DNA of 64,000 bases from Lentzea flava (GTDB taxonomy: Bacteria > Actinomycetota > Actinomycetes > Mycobacteriales > Pseudonocardiaceae). Below the pieces are notes generated by a model, which made no database searches, was not told the DNA's origin, and saw only the letters and a list, made by a program, of their open reading frames with translations. Location: contig NZ_BMRE01000028.1 of assembly GCF_014648475.1 (NCBI RefSeq), forward strand, positions 1-64,000. Direction: 5' to 3'. This document shows, piece after piece, positions 15,599 through 24,236 of the stretch; the first letter of the stretch is position 1, and each line of letters begins with the position of its first letter. The translations under genes were made by a program, and so were the position numbers.

Positions 15599-16227
15599 GC
15601 TGCCAGCACACCGTCGACGTCGGCGCCTACCTCTTCGGATCGCTCGACCCCAAGGAACGGTCCGCGTTCGAACGGCACCTGCCCGGCTGCGAGGCGTGCC
15701 GGGCCGAGATGCTGCGGCTGGCTCCGCTGCCGGGCCTGCTCGGCCGGCTGAGCCTGGAGGACGTCGAGCACCTCGACGACCTCCCCGCCCCGCCGAAACC
15801 GAACCGGCAGCGCGGCGTGCTGATCGTGTGCGCGGCCGTCCTCGCCGCGCTCGCGCTGGCCGGTGGAGTCCTGGCGTTGAGACCGGCCTCGGCACCGACC
15901 TCGGCACCGGCGTCCACCTCGGCCGCGCCTCCGCCTGCTCCGACGTGGGCCGCGCAGGACCAGAAAACGGGCGTCGGCGCCAGCGTCGCCATGATCACCA
16001 AATCGTGGGGCACCGAGATGCGGTTCAAGTTCGAGCACGTCAAACCGGGTGCGCGCTGCAAGGTGATGGTGTTCGACAAGGGCGGCCAGCGCGAGATCGG
16101 CGGCTGGTGGGGTTCCGATCATGCCCCTGACGAGGAGATTCCCGGCTCCACGTCGTTCCGGGTCGACCGGATAGATCGCCTGGAAGTGTCCGACGAAAGC
16201 GGGCTCCTGGTTACTCTCCGTCCATAG
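15595..16227 (+). CDS. Zinc-binding transmembrane anti-sigma factor
   Basis: The 210-residue protein has an N-terminal ZAS domain with the H-x3-C-x2-C motif (His28, Cys32, Cys35 in RHLPGCEACRAE), a cytosolic linker, one membrane helix GVLIVCAAVLAALALAGGVL (about 74-94), and an outer domain of about 110 residues with an Ala/Ser/Pro-rich stalk and two further Trp-containing strands. It should bind the preceding ECF sigma and release it on an outside signal. The GTG start overlaps the sigma stop by 4 bp. The outer domain resembles RslA-type sensors by layout only. Confidence 0.88.
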   Translation: MSCQHTVDVGAYLFGSLDPKERSAFERHLPGCEACRAEMLRLAPLPGLLGRLSLEDVEHLDDLPAPPKPNRQRGVLIVCAAVLAALALAGGVLALRPASAPTSAPASTSAAPPPAPTWAAQDQKTGVGASVAMITKSWGTEMRFKFEHVKPGARCKVMVFDKGGQREIGGWWGSDHAPDEEIPGSTSFRVDRIDRLEVSDESGLLVTLRP

Positions 16228-16287
16228 AAAGGCAGGTCACGGCCTGCCTAACGCATCCCTCGCAAGCGTTTGGGTACTCTGCCCCGC

Positions 16288-19200
16288 GTGCATCTCAAGA
16301 GCCTGACGCTGAAGGGCTTCAAGTCCTTCGCCTCGGCTACCACGCTGCGCTTCGAGCCCGGCATCACCTGTGTGGTCGGCCCCAACGGGTCCGGCAAGTC
16401 CAACGTGCTCGACGCGCTGCGCTGGGTGATGGGCACGCAGGGTGCCAAGGACCTGCGCGGCGGCAAGATGGAGGACGTCATCTTCGCCGGCACGTCCGGC
16501 CGTGCGCCGCTCGGTCGCGCCGAGGTGACGCTCACGATCGACAACTCCGACGGCGTCCTGCCGATCGAGTACACCGAGGTGTCGATCACCCGCCGCATGT
16601 TCCGCGAGGGCGCCACCGAGTACGAGATCAACGGCAACTCGTGCCGCCTGATGGACATCCAGGAGCTGCTCTCGGACTCCGGCATCGGCCGCGAGATGCA
16701 CGTGATCGTCGGTCAGGGCCAGCTCGCCGCGATCCTCGAGTCCAAACCGGAGGAACGGCGGGCGTTCGTCGAAGAGGCCGCCGGTGTCCTCAAGCACCGC
16801 AAGCGCAAGGAAAAGGCGCTGCGCAAGCTGGAGGCGATGCAGGCGAACCTGACGCGCCTCACCGACCTCACCGCCGAGCTGCGCCGTCAGCTCAAGCCGC
16901 TGGGCAAGCAGGCCGAGATCGCTCGCCGCGCCCAGGTCGTGCAGTCCGAGCTGCGGGACTCGAAACTCCGCCTCCTCGCCGACGACCTCGTCACGCAGCG
17001 GGAAGCCATCGCGCAGGAGGAACACGACGAGGCGAAGGCCCGCGAGCGCCGCGCCGAGGTCGAGAAGGCGTTGCAGGCCGCGCAGTACCAGCAGAACGAG
17101 CTGGAGGAGCGCGTCGCCGCAGACACCCCGAAGCTGCAGGCCGCGCAGGACACCTGGTACCGGCTGTCCGCTTTGGAGGAACGTCTCCGCGGCACGGTCC
17201 GCCTCGCCGCCGAACGCGCGCGGCACCTGTCCGCCGAGCTGGACGCGCCCTCGCGCGGCCGCGACCCCGACGACCTCGAACGCGAGGCCGAGGAGACCGC
17301 CGCGATGGAGCTGGAGCTCCAGGAGGGCGTGACGGAGGCCCGCATCGCGCTGGCGGAGGCCGTGGAGACGCGATCCGAACTGGAGCGCATGGTCTCCCAG
17401 GCGGAGAAGGCGCACATCGCGGCCGTCCGCGCGATCGCCGACCGCCGGGAGGGCCTCGCGCGCCTGTCCGGTCAGGTGGAAGCGTTGCGCAGCAAGACGA
17501 ACGCGACCGCCGAGGAGATCGAACGGCTGTCCGTGACGCTCGCCGAGGCCACCGAACGCGTCGAGGTCGCGTCGATGGAACTGGCCGAGGCACGCGAGAT
17601 CACCGGCACCGAGGACGAGGACGACCACGACCTCGACGAACGCCACCGCCAGGCCGTGCTGGCCAACGACCAGGCCAAACAGCGCGTCGACGAGCTGGTG
17701 AAGGCCGAACGCACCGCGGAACGCGACATCGCGTCGTGGCGGGCCCGCGTCGACGCCCTCTCGCTCGGTCTGACCCGCAAGGACGGCGCGGGCGCGCTGC
17801 TCGCGTCCGACGTGCCGGGCCTGCTGGGATCCGTGGCCGCTCTGCTGACCGTCGAGCCGGGCTACGAGGTGGCGATGGCCGCCGCGCTCGGCCCGATCGC
17901 GGACGCCGTCGCGGTGTCGTCCGGCGAGGGCGCGCTGCAGGCGCTGAAGCTGTTGAAGGAGAAGGACGCCGGCCGCGCCGGTGTGCTGATCGGCTCCTCA
18001 GGGTCCACTGTGGACACCTCTGCCTGGGGTCCGCTGCCCCACGGCGCACGGTGGGCGATCGACGTCGTGCACGCGCCAGAGGCGTTGCGCCCGGCGCTGG
18101 CCCGCGCGCTGGATCGCCTTGCGGTGGTCGACGATCTGGACACCGCGGCCCGGTTGAACGTCCGCGCGGTGACCCGTGACGGCGACATCTTCGGCACGGA
18201 CTGGGCGATCGGTGGTTCGTCCGGTCAGGGCCAGAGCGTCATCGAGGTGCAGGCGGCCGTCGACGAGGCCAAGGAGCAGCTGGCGACGGCGGAACGCGCG
18301 CTGGACCACGCCTCTGCGGCCCTGGAGGGCGCCCGTGCCGAGCAGCAGGCCCGCCGCAAGGTGCTCGACGCGGTCAAGGAGGCCATGCAGGAGGCCAAGG
18401 TCCGCCAGGCCCGCTCCGGCGAACGGCTGAACCGCATGGTCGCGGCCGTGCGGTCGGCGGAGGCCGAGGTCAACCGCATCGCCGAGCAGCGCGCCAAGGT
18501 CGAACGCTCCCGCGAGGAAGCCCTGCTCAAGCTGGGCGAGCTCGAAGAGCGGCTGCTCATGGCCGAGGAGGAGCAGACCCTCGAGGACGAGCCGGACACC
18601 GAGCAGCGCGACGCGCTGGCCGCGGAACTGGCTCAGGCGCGTCAGGCCGAGATGGACGCCCGCCTGGTGCAGCGCACGGCCGAGGAGCGCGCACGGGCGC
18701 TCCAGGGCAAGGCGGACGGCCTGCGCCGGGCCGCGCGCGCCGAGCGTGAGGCCCGCGAACGCCACGCCCGCGCGACGGCCCACCGTGCGCGCGGTGCCCA
18801 GGTCGCGAAGGCCGTCGTGCGCGCCGGCGAGCAGGCGCTGGAACGCATCGAGATCTCACTGGCCCGCGCCGCCCGTGAGCGCGACCAGGCCCAGGAACGC
18901 CGCACGCAGCACGAGCTGCTGCTGACCCAGGTGCGCAACCTGGTCCGCGAGATGTCCGGCGAGCTGGAGAAGCTCGTCGACGCCGTGCACCGCGACGAGG
19001 TCCTGCGCGCCGAGCAGCGCCTGCGCATCGAACAGCTGGAAACCAAGATCGCCGAGGACTTCGGCATCGGCCTCGACGACCTGGTCGCCGAGTACGGCCC
19101 GGACTGCCCCGTGCCTCCGTCGGCCCAGGAGATGGCCGAGTACCAGGCCGCGAAGGAACGCGGCGAGCAGGTCTCCGAGCCGCAGCCGATGCCGTACGAC

Positions 19201-19923
19201 CGCGACACCCAGGCCCGCCGCGCCAAGCGCGCCGAGCGCGACCTGTCGTTGCTGGGCAAGGTCAACCCGCTGGCGCTGGAGGAGTTCGCGGCGCTGGAGG
19301 AGCGCTACAAGTTCCTCTCGACCCAGCTGGAGGACATCAAGGACACCCGCCGCGACCTGCTCACGGTCGTGAAGGAGGTCGACGACAAGATCCTCGAGGT
19401 CTTCACGTCGGCCTACGAGGACGTGGCGCGCGAGTTCGAGATCGTCTTCAAGGTCCTGTTCCCCGGCGGCGAGGGCCGCCTGGTGCTGACCGAGCCCGAC
19501 GACATGCTGACCACAGGCATCGAGCTGGAGGCCCGCCCGCCCGGCAAGAAGGTCAAGCGCCTGTCGCTGCTGTCCGGTGGCGAGAAGTCGCTGGCCGCGG
19601 TCGCGATGCTGGTGGCGATCTTCCGCGCCCGCCCCTCACCCTTCTACGTGATGGACGAGGTCGAGGCGGCGCTGGACGACACGAACCTGCACCGGCTGAT
19701 CGGCCTGTTCGAGCAGCTGCGGGAACGGTCGCAACTGCTGATCATCACGCACCAGAAGCCGACCATGGAGATCGCGGACGCGCTCTACGGCGTCTCGATG
19801 CGCGGCGACGGCATCTCGCAGGTGATCTCGCAGCGGCTGCGCACCCGTGGCGACGAGGCGGCGTCGAAGGAGCCCTCAGGGGCTGCTGAGCCCACGCCTG
19901 AGGCGGCGGACGCCGAGGCCTGA
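16288..19923 (+). CDS. smc: Chromosome segregation protein SMC
   Basis: SMC is the ATPase of the condensin complex with ScpA and ScpB, and it loops and separates chromosomes. The 1211-residue chain has the N-terminal Walker A GPNGSGKSN (31-39), a long coiled coil, a hinge around residues 500-650 (GLLGSVAALLTVEPGYEVAM onward), a returning coiled coil, and the C-terminal signature LSGGEKSLAAVAMLVAIF with Walker B YVMDEVEAALDD. The GTG at 16288 places HLKSLTLKGFKSF at the N-terminus. An upstream TTG is unlikely. One copy of the TCCACTGTGGA element lies inside the hinge-coding part. Confidence 0.97.
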   Translation: MHLKSLTLKGFKSFASATTLRFEPGITCVVGPNGSGKSNVLDALRWVMGTQGAKDLRGGKMEDVIFAGTSGRAPLGRAEVTLTIDNSDGVLPIEYTEVSITRRMFREGATEYEINGNSCRLMDIQELLSDSGIGREMHVIVGQGQLAAILESKPEERRAFVEEAAGVLKHRKRKEKALRKLEAMQANLTRLTDLTAELRRQLKPLGKQAEIARRAQVVQSELRDSKLRLLADDLVTQREAIAQEEHDEAKARERRAEVEKALQAAQYQQNELEERVAADTPKLQAAQDTWYRLSALEERLRGTVRLAAERARHLSAELDAPSRGRDPDDLEREAEETAAMELELQEGVTEARIALAEAVETRSELERMVSQAEKAHIAAVRAIADRREGLARLSGQVEALRSKTNATAEEIERLSVTLAEATERVEVASMELAEAREITGTEDEDDHDLDERHRQAVLANDQAKQRVDELVKAERTAERDIASWRARVDALSLGLTRKDGAGALLASDVPGLLGSVAALLTVEPGYEVAMAAALGPIADAVAVSSGEGALQALKLLKEKDAGRAGVLIGSSGSTVDTSAWGPLPHGARWAIDVVHAPEALRPALARALDRLAVVDDLDTAARLNVRAVTRDGDIFGTDWAIGGSSGQGQSVIEVQAAVDEAKEQLATAERALDHASAALEGARAEQQARRKVLDAVKEAMQEAKVRQARSGERLNRMVAAVRSAEAEVNRIAEQRAKVERSREEALLKLGELEERLLMAEEEQTLEDEPDTEQRDALAAELAQARQAEMDARLVQRTAEERARALQGKADGLRRAARAEREARERHARATAHRARGAQVAKAVVRAGEQALERIEISLARAARERDQAQERRTQHELLLTQVRNLVREMSGELEKLVDAVHRDEVLRAEQRLRIEQLETKIAEDFGIGLDDLVAEYGPDCPVPPSAQEMAEYQAAKERGEQVSEPQPMPYDRDTQARRAKRAERDLSLLGKVNPLALEEFAALEERYKFLSTQLEDIKDTRRDLLTVVKEVDDKILEVFTSAYEDVAREFEIVFKVLFPGGEGRLVLTEPDDMLTTGIELEARPPGKKVKRLSLLSGGEKSLAAVAMLVAIFRARPSPFYVMDEVEAALDDTNLHRLIGLFEQLRERSQLLIITHQKPTMEIADALYGVSMRGDGISQVISQRLRTRGDEAASKEPSGAAEPTPEAADAEA
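18004..18014 (+). repeat. TCCACTGTGGA element, copy 1
   Basis: An 11-bp near-palindrome inside smc, read as Ser-Thr-Val-Asp and using the uncommon Thr codon ACT. The same 11-mer occurs at 30423, 32520 and 56356. Confidence 0.6.
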
Positions 19924-20103
19924 AGAGGGGCGGTCGGAGCGGTGCCTGGGGGGCTTAGACCAACCCCGACCGCGGCCTCTTGCCTCGGGCCGCGTCCCGC
20001 CCGGTGACCTTCCTCTTAGGGGAGGGAGGTCCCCCACATCACCGGGACGGACGCAGCCCGGCGCCCGAAGGGGTGAAGTCCCCCAGTTCAACCTCACCCC
20101 TTC
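19923..20103. terminator. Three successive hairpins between convergent smc and plsC
   Basis: Three inverted repeats follow each other in this 236-bp gap. The first pairs 19923-19937 with 19966-19981 (7 and 6 bp, small internal loop) and starts in the smc stop codon. The second pairs 19993-20007 with 20039-20053 (13 of 15 positions, CCCGGTGA core). The third pairs 20067-20076 with 20094-20103 (10 bp perfect). They may be tandem terminators for the two convergent genes. A structured RNA is the alternative. Confidence 0.6.
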
Positions 20104-20159
20104 AGGTGCGCACGGACCACTCTGCCTGACGGGCCTTGTGAAAACCTTGTATCGCCAGG

Positions 20160-20873
20160 TCAGCGCCCGCTCGCGTCCAGTTGCGCCGCCTCTTCCGGCG
20201 TGGGTGCGCTGCCACCGAGGTGCCTCGGCGCCCACCACGCGCCCGGCTCGGTCGGGTAGCTCGCCTGCGCGGTGTCGAGCAGCTCCTGCATGCGCTTGCG
20301 CAGCAACGCGTCGCCGGAGTCGCCGGGGGAGGGCTCGAACGGCTCGCCGATGAGGATGGTGATCGGCACGTGGCGCTGCGTCAGGTTCTTGGGCCGGCCC
20401 TTGGTCCACAGGCGCTGGGTGCCCCACAGCGCCATCGGGATGAGCGGAACGCCGGCCTCGTGCGCCAGGCGGTTCGCGCCGGACTTGATGTCCTTGACCG
20501 TGAACGACCGGCTGATGGTGGCCTCGGGGAAGATCCCGACGACCTCGCCGCTGCGGAGCGCGGACAGGGCCTGCTGGAAGGAGGCCTGGCCCGCGCTCCG
20601 GTCGACGGGGATGTGGTGCATGCCGCGCATGAGCGGGCCTGCGATCTTGTTGGCGAAGATCTCGTGCTTCGCCATGAATCGCGTGAGGCGCCCCGAAGGG
20701 CGCGCGCCGTAGCCCGCGAAGATGAAGTCGAGGTAGCTGACGTGGTTGGACGCCAGCACCGCTCCTCCGCTTCGCGGGACGTGGTGCGCTCCTTCGACGG
20801 TGATCCGCAGGTCCAGCACGCGGAACATGAGCTTTGCTGCGGCGATCACCGGGGGGTATACGCGATCCGACAT
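20160..20873 (-). CDS. 1-acyl-sn-glycerol-3-phosphate acyltransferase (PlsC family)
   Basis: The 237-residue protein carries the glycerolipid acyltransferase motifs: HX4D as NHVSYLD (His44, Asp49), a GMHHIPVDRS block, and the substrate motif FPEAT in EVVGIFPEATISRS. It should acylate lysophosphatidate or a related acceptor at the inner membrane face. An N-terminal amphipathic stretch (PPVIAAAKLMFRVL) may anchor it. The start is the ATG at 20873. The C-terminal 30 residues are Gly/Pro-rich and less conserved. It is convergent with smc and may share a transcript with the small gene upstream, 24 bp away. Confidence 0.88.
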   Translation of the reverse strand: MSDRVYPPVIAAAKLMFRVLDLRITVEGAHHVPRSGGAVLASNHVSYLDFIFAGYGARPSGRLTRFMAKHEIFANKIAGPLMRGMHHIPVDRSAGQASFQQALSALRSGEVVGIFPEATISRSFTVKDIKSGANRLAHEAGVPLIPMALWGTQRLWTKGRPKNLTQRHVPITILIGEPFEPSPGDSGDALLRKRMQELLDTAQASYPTEPGAWWAPRHLGGSAPTPEEAAQLDASGR

Positions 20874-20897
20874 GCTCCGAACGGTAGCCGGAGAGGG

Positions 20898-21236
20898 CTA
20901 CTGACCGGTAGCGGCGCCTTCCTTGTCTCGGATGACCCTTGGCACACCCGCGAGGTCCTCGTCGTTGCACAGCAGCTTGAGGTCGTAGTACGGGTTGCCC
21001 TTGGTGTCGTCGTAGTCGAGATGGACTGCGATGACGTCCACGGGTTCGCCCAGCCACTCCTGGGTTTGCCGCAGCCACGCGGCGGCACGTTCCAGAGCGG
21101 TGGGCAGATCATCGTCACGGAATTCGACCGGCCGGTACGGAACACCCTGGACGCCGTCCCGGTTGTTCGTCGGCAAGGGCAGGTCGACGGCCACCCCGGT
21201 TTCGTTGAGATCGAGTTGGATCGTTTCCTCACTCAC
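20898..21236 (-). CDS. Conserved-looking hypothetical protein
   Basis: I do not recognise this 112-residue acidic protein. It has a beta-rich first half (IQLDLNETGVAVDLPLP), a helix ALERAAAWLRQTQEWLG, and a strand pair VIAVHLDYDDTKGNPYYDL. No membrane segment or signal sequence is seen. Three GTGs could start it. I prefer 21236, which lies ten bases after GGGGGA, but 21260 and 21254 are possible. It probably shares a transcript with plsC downstream. Codon bias supports coding on this strand. Confidence 0.6.
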   Translation of the reverse strand: MSEETIQLDLNETGVAVDLPLPTNNRDGVQGVPYRPVEFRDDDLPTALERAAAWLRQTQEWLGEPVDVIAVHLDYDDTKGNPYYDLKLLCNDEDLAGVPRVIRDKEGAATGQ

Positions 21237-21311
21237 CGTAGAAGAGTCCCCCACCCTCACCAGCCCTGCAAGCCCGAATCTGGGTGGCTTCCCGGTCGTG
21301 TGAGGCGTACC

Positions 21312-21746
21312 TCAGGTGGATCTGTGCAGAAACGCGATGTCGCGCTTCAACTTGGTGATCCGGTCGTGGGTGGGCATGAGCGTGCGCGACAGGGCCACCA
21401 GCAACTGCTCCAGCTCCTCGGCCGCCCCTGCCGGGTCGCCCGCCTGGTAGCGCAGGTTGGCCAGCAGCTGCCTGGTCTCCACCGTGTCGGCGTGCTCAGG
21501 GCCGAGCACGCGGACCTGGTCGCGCAGCAGCGGCTCGCAGACGGCGATGGCCCTGGTGTGCTTCTTGGCGGTGCCGAGCACCCTCGCGAGGTCCAGGCGA
21601 GCGCCGAGGGTCTCCGGGTGGTCCGCACCGGTTCGCTCGGTCAGGGCGTCGACGAGTGCCCTGAGTTCGCGCGCCGCTCGGCCGAGGTCGCCTCCGTGGG
21701 CGGCCACGAGCTCTTCCAGTTCCCGGACGGAGGACATCCGCGCCAT
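21312..21746 (-). CDS. Tetratricopeptide-repeat protein
   Basis: The 144-residue protein is built of TPR helices of the TPR_12 kind, with repeats around TGADHPETLGARLDLARVL, GPEHADTVETRQLLANL and a third partial unit ending in PTHDRITKLKRDIAFL. The (T/G)xxHPxT turn marks the repeat. Such units occur at the C-termini of actinobacterial NB-ARC/AfsR-like proteins, but here stand alone. It should be a small protein-binding scaffold. The start is the ATG at 21746, with a second ATG three codons in. It is divergent from the acetyltransferase gene at 21804. Confidence 0.72.
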   Translation of the reverse strand: MARMSSVRELEELVAAHGGDLGRAARELRALVDALTERTGADHPETLGARLDLARVLGTAKKHTRAIAVCEPLLRDQVRVLGPEHADTVETRQLLANLRYQAGDPAGAAEELEQLLVALSRTLMPTHDRITKLKRDIAFLHRST

Positions 21747-21803
21747 TTTACCTGGCCAAAAACTCCCTCGCGTCGAACCGTCGCGGGAGCAACCATTCCT
21801 TCC

Positions 21804-22727
21804 ATGTACGACATCCGTTTCGCCGAACCTGGCGACCTCGGCGCCACGATGGCGCTGCTGGTCCGGCTCCAGGCCGACAACGCGCATCACATCGGGTACC
21901 TCGGTGAGACAGTCGAAGAGCTCCGCGCGGAGCTCGGCGAGTTCGAGCCCAGCTGGGCCGACTGCACGGTGGTGGCCGTCGACGCCGACGACAACATCAC
22001 CGGCATGCTCAGCGTGGAGATCGATCCCGAGCTGGGCCGAGCGTGGCTGCACGGACCGTTCGTCGACGTACCGGTCAACCACCCCGCGGGCAGCCGCATC
22101 TGGGACCAGACCGCCGACGCGATGTTCCGGCGCGCCGCCGAGCTCCTCACCGGCATCACCGACCTCGAGCTCTACGGGCACACCGCCCACCGGCGGCTCG
22201 CGGCGTTCGCCGAACGCCACGGCTTCTCGGCCGGCAAGGCGAGCGCCATCCACATACTCGACAACGGGGAGCTGCGCACGTTGCTGCTGAGGGACGCCAA
22301 GTGCCCCAGCGAGCGCGAGATGCGCGTCCTGCCCACCGACCGCTACGTGCACGAGGCCGTGGCCGTGTTGCACGAGCGGTGTTTCCCGCGGACGTATCTG
22401 TCCGGCAAGCAACTCGTCGAATCCAAACCCCAGACCCGCACCGTCGTCGTCGCCATGGACGGCGAACGCGTCATCGGGTACGCGGCGGGCAAAGCCCAGC
22501 CCGAGGAGTACTACGTCGACTTCGTGGCCGTCGAACCCGATGTTCGCGGTCAGGGCGTGGGCGCGGCGTTGATCACCGAACTGTTGTGGAAACTCGCGGC
22601 GGACCACGGTGCACGACCGCAGGCCGCCGCGTCGATCTACTCGGGCAACGAGTCGTCGCAGAACATGTTCGCCCGCCTAGGCTTTCGTCTCCACGTCGAG
22701 CTGGTCGCCTACCGGCACACCGCTTGA
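21804..22727 (+). CDS. Tandem-GNAT acetyltransferase
   Basis: The 307-residue protein carries two Gcn5-related acetyltransferase domains. The first (about 1-150) begins YDIRFAEPGDLGATMALL and has VVAVDADDNITGMLSVEID but a weakened acetyl-CoA loop (PAGSRIWDQTADAMF). The second (about 165-307) has the full loop EPDVRGQGVGAALITELL and the terminal NMFARLGF motif. One active and one degenerate domain, as in mycothiol synthase, is the likely arrangement, but the length and first-domain sequence argue against MshD itself. The last 51 bp overlap the convergent sodium-symporter gene. Confidence 0.82.
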   Translation: MYDIRFAEPGDLGATMALLVRLQADNAHHIGYLGETVEELRAELGEFEPSWADCTVVAVDADDNITGMLSVEIDPELGRAWLHGPFVDVPVNHPAGSRIWDQTADAMFRRAAELLTGITDLELYGHTAHRRLAAFAERHGFSAGKASAIHILDNGELRTLLLRDAKCPSEREMRVLPTDRYVHEAVAVLHERCFPRTYLSGKQLVESKPQTRTVVVAMDGERVIGYAAGKAQPEEYYVDFVAVEPDVRGQGVGAALITELLWKLAADHGARPQAAASIYSGNESSQNMFARLGFRLHVELVAYRHTA

Positions 22728-24236
22728 GTGGCGCAGTGACAACAACCCACCCACGAGCAAGGTGACCGCCACCCCCAGGGGCGTGTTCCACCAGCCGGTC
22801 AAGGACTTGCGGGTCGCGTCGGCCTTTGCGAAGTCGATCGTCGGCGTGCTGCCGACGAACTTGACCCCGAGAATCACGAAACCGACGACCAGCACCGTCG
22901 TCATGAACGCGATGATCGCGTCCGCCTGCGAGGCGCGCTTGAAGATGAGGCCGAGGAGGAAGGCCCCGAGCAGCGCGCCGTAGGTGTAGCCGGCGATGCC
23001 GAGCGCCTGCACCACGATCGGATCCGCCGTGGTCTTGTTCGAGGAGGCGAACAGGCCCGCGCAGACGATCAGCAGTCCCGCCCACACCAGGGTCCAGATC
23101 CGGCCGTGGCGCAGGCGTTCCTCGTCGGTCATCGGGGCCTTGCGCACGCGTTCGTAGACGTCCGTGACCGTGCTGGAGGCCAAGGCGCCCAACGACGACG
23201 ACAGCGCGGCCGCGAGGATGCCTGCGATCACGAAGCCGGAGAGCCCGCTCGGCAGGTCGTTGACGATGAAATGGGCGAAGAGCTCGTCCTTGTTGTTGAG
23301 CCCCAGGCCCTTCACCGGGTCGACGCCCTGGTAGAACGCCCACATCATCACGCCGATGAACAGGAAGAACGCGAACTGCAGGAACACCACGAAACCGGAG
23401 GCGATCAACGCCTTCTGCGCTTCCTTCACGTTCCGCGTCGCCATCAGCCGCTGCACGATCAGCTGATCCGCGCCGTGCGAGGCCATCGACAGCAACGCGC
23501 CGCCGAAGAACGCGGCCACGAACGGGTAGGCGCCGGTCAGCGGCGACGAGGTGAAGTCGAAGAGCTGGAACTTGTTGGCGTCCACGGCGCTGCCGAACCA
23601 GCCGTCCGGCAGCTGCCCCGCCAGCACCCAGATGATCGCGACGCCACCGAGGACGTACCAGAGCATCTGGATGGCGTCGACCCACACGACCGCACGGGCG
23701 CCGCCGAAGAAGCTGTAGAAGACCATCGCGATGCCGAGCGCGACCACGATCGTCCAGTACGACGCGTCGACGCCGTAGTCCTTGAGCACGACCTTGATCG
23801 GGATCGCCGTCGCGAAGAGCCGGATGCCGTCCGCGAGCAGGCGCGTGAACAGGAACGTCACGGACGCGGTGGCGCGCATGCCGTCGCCGTACCGCCGGCC
23901 CAGATACGCGTACGCCGTGACGAGGTCGCCGGCGATGTAGCGCGGCAGCAGCACGAAGCTGACGATGATCCGGCCGACGACGTAGCCGAGCGCGAGCGTC
24001 AGGTACGTCATGCCGCCCTGCGCGGGTGTCGCCATGTAGGCGATCACCGGCACGCTCAGGACGGTGAGCGTCGACGTCTCCGCGGACACGACCGACAGGC
24101 AGACCACCCACCACGAGATGCGGCTCTCGCTGACGAAGTAGTCGGTGGACGACTTCTGCCTGCCGCCGATCCACGTGCCGAGCAACGGCATGCCGACGAG
24201 GAACAGGGCGATGATCGCGAGATCTAGAGCGCGCAT
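22677..24236 (-). CDS. Sodium:solute symporter family protein
   Basis: This is a 519-residue SSS-family transporter with about 13 hydrophobic helices. Family markers include the YFVSESRISWWVVCLSVVSAE region of the first helices, GRIIVSFVLLPRY, the SFFGGARAVVWVDAIQ segment, and ASHGADQLIVQRLMATRN. The substrate is unknown. Because it is translationally linked to anmK (13-bp overlap), anhydro-MurNAc or another amino sugar is a reasonable guess. The ATG at 24236 has GGGGGA six bases upstream. Its last 51 bp overlap the acetyltransferase gene on the other strand. Confidence 0.87.
   Translation of the reverse strand: MRALDLAIIALFLVGMPLLGTWIGGRQKSSTDYFVSESRISWWVVCLSVVSAETSTLTVLSVPVIAYMATPAQGGMTYLTLALGYVVGRIIVSFVLLPRYIAGDLVTAYAYLGRRYGDGMRATASVTFLFTRLLADGIRLFATAIPIKVVLKDYGVDASYWTIVVALGIAMVFYSFFGGARAVVWVDAIQMLWYVLGGVAIIWVLAGQLPDGWFGSAVDANKFQLFDFTSSPLTGAYPFVAAFFGGALLSMASHGADQLIVQRLMATRNVKEAQKALIASGFVVFLQFAFFLFIGVMMWAFYQGVDPVKGLGLNNKDELFAHFIVNDLPSGLSGFVIAGILAAALSSSLGALASSTVTDVYERVRKAPMTDEERLRHGRIWTLVWAGLLIVCAGLFASSNKTTADPIVVQALGIAGYTYGALLGAFLLGLIFKRASQADAIIAFMTTVLVVGFVILGVKFVGSTPTIDFAKADATRKSLTGWWNTPLGVAVTLLVGGLLSLRHSSGVPVGDQLDVETKA

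Noticed and set aside
21804..22727. Mycothiol synthase (MshD), also a double-GNAT protein
   Set aside because: The first domain and start do not resemble MshD, and the mycothiol context is missing. I kept the general acetyltransferase call.
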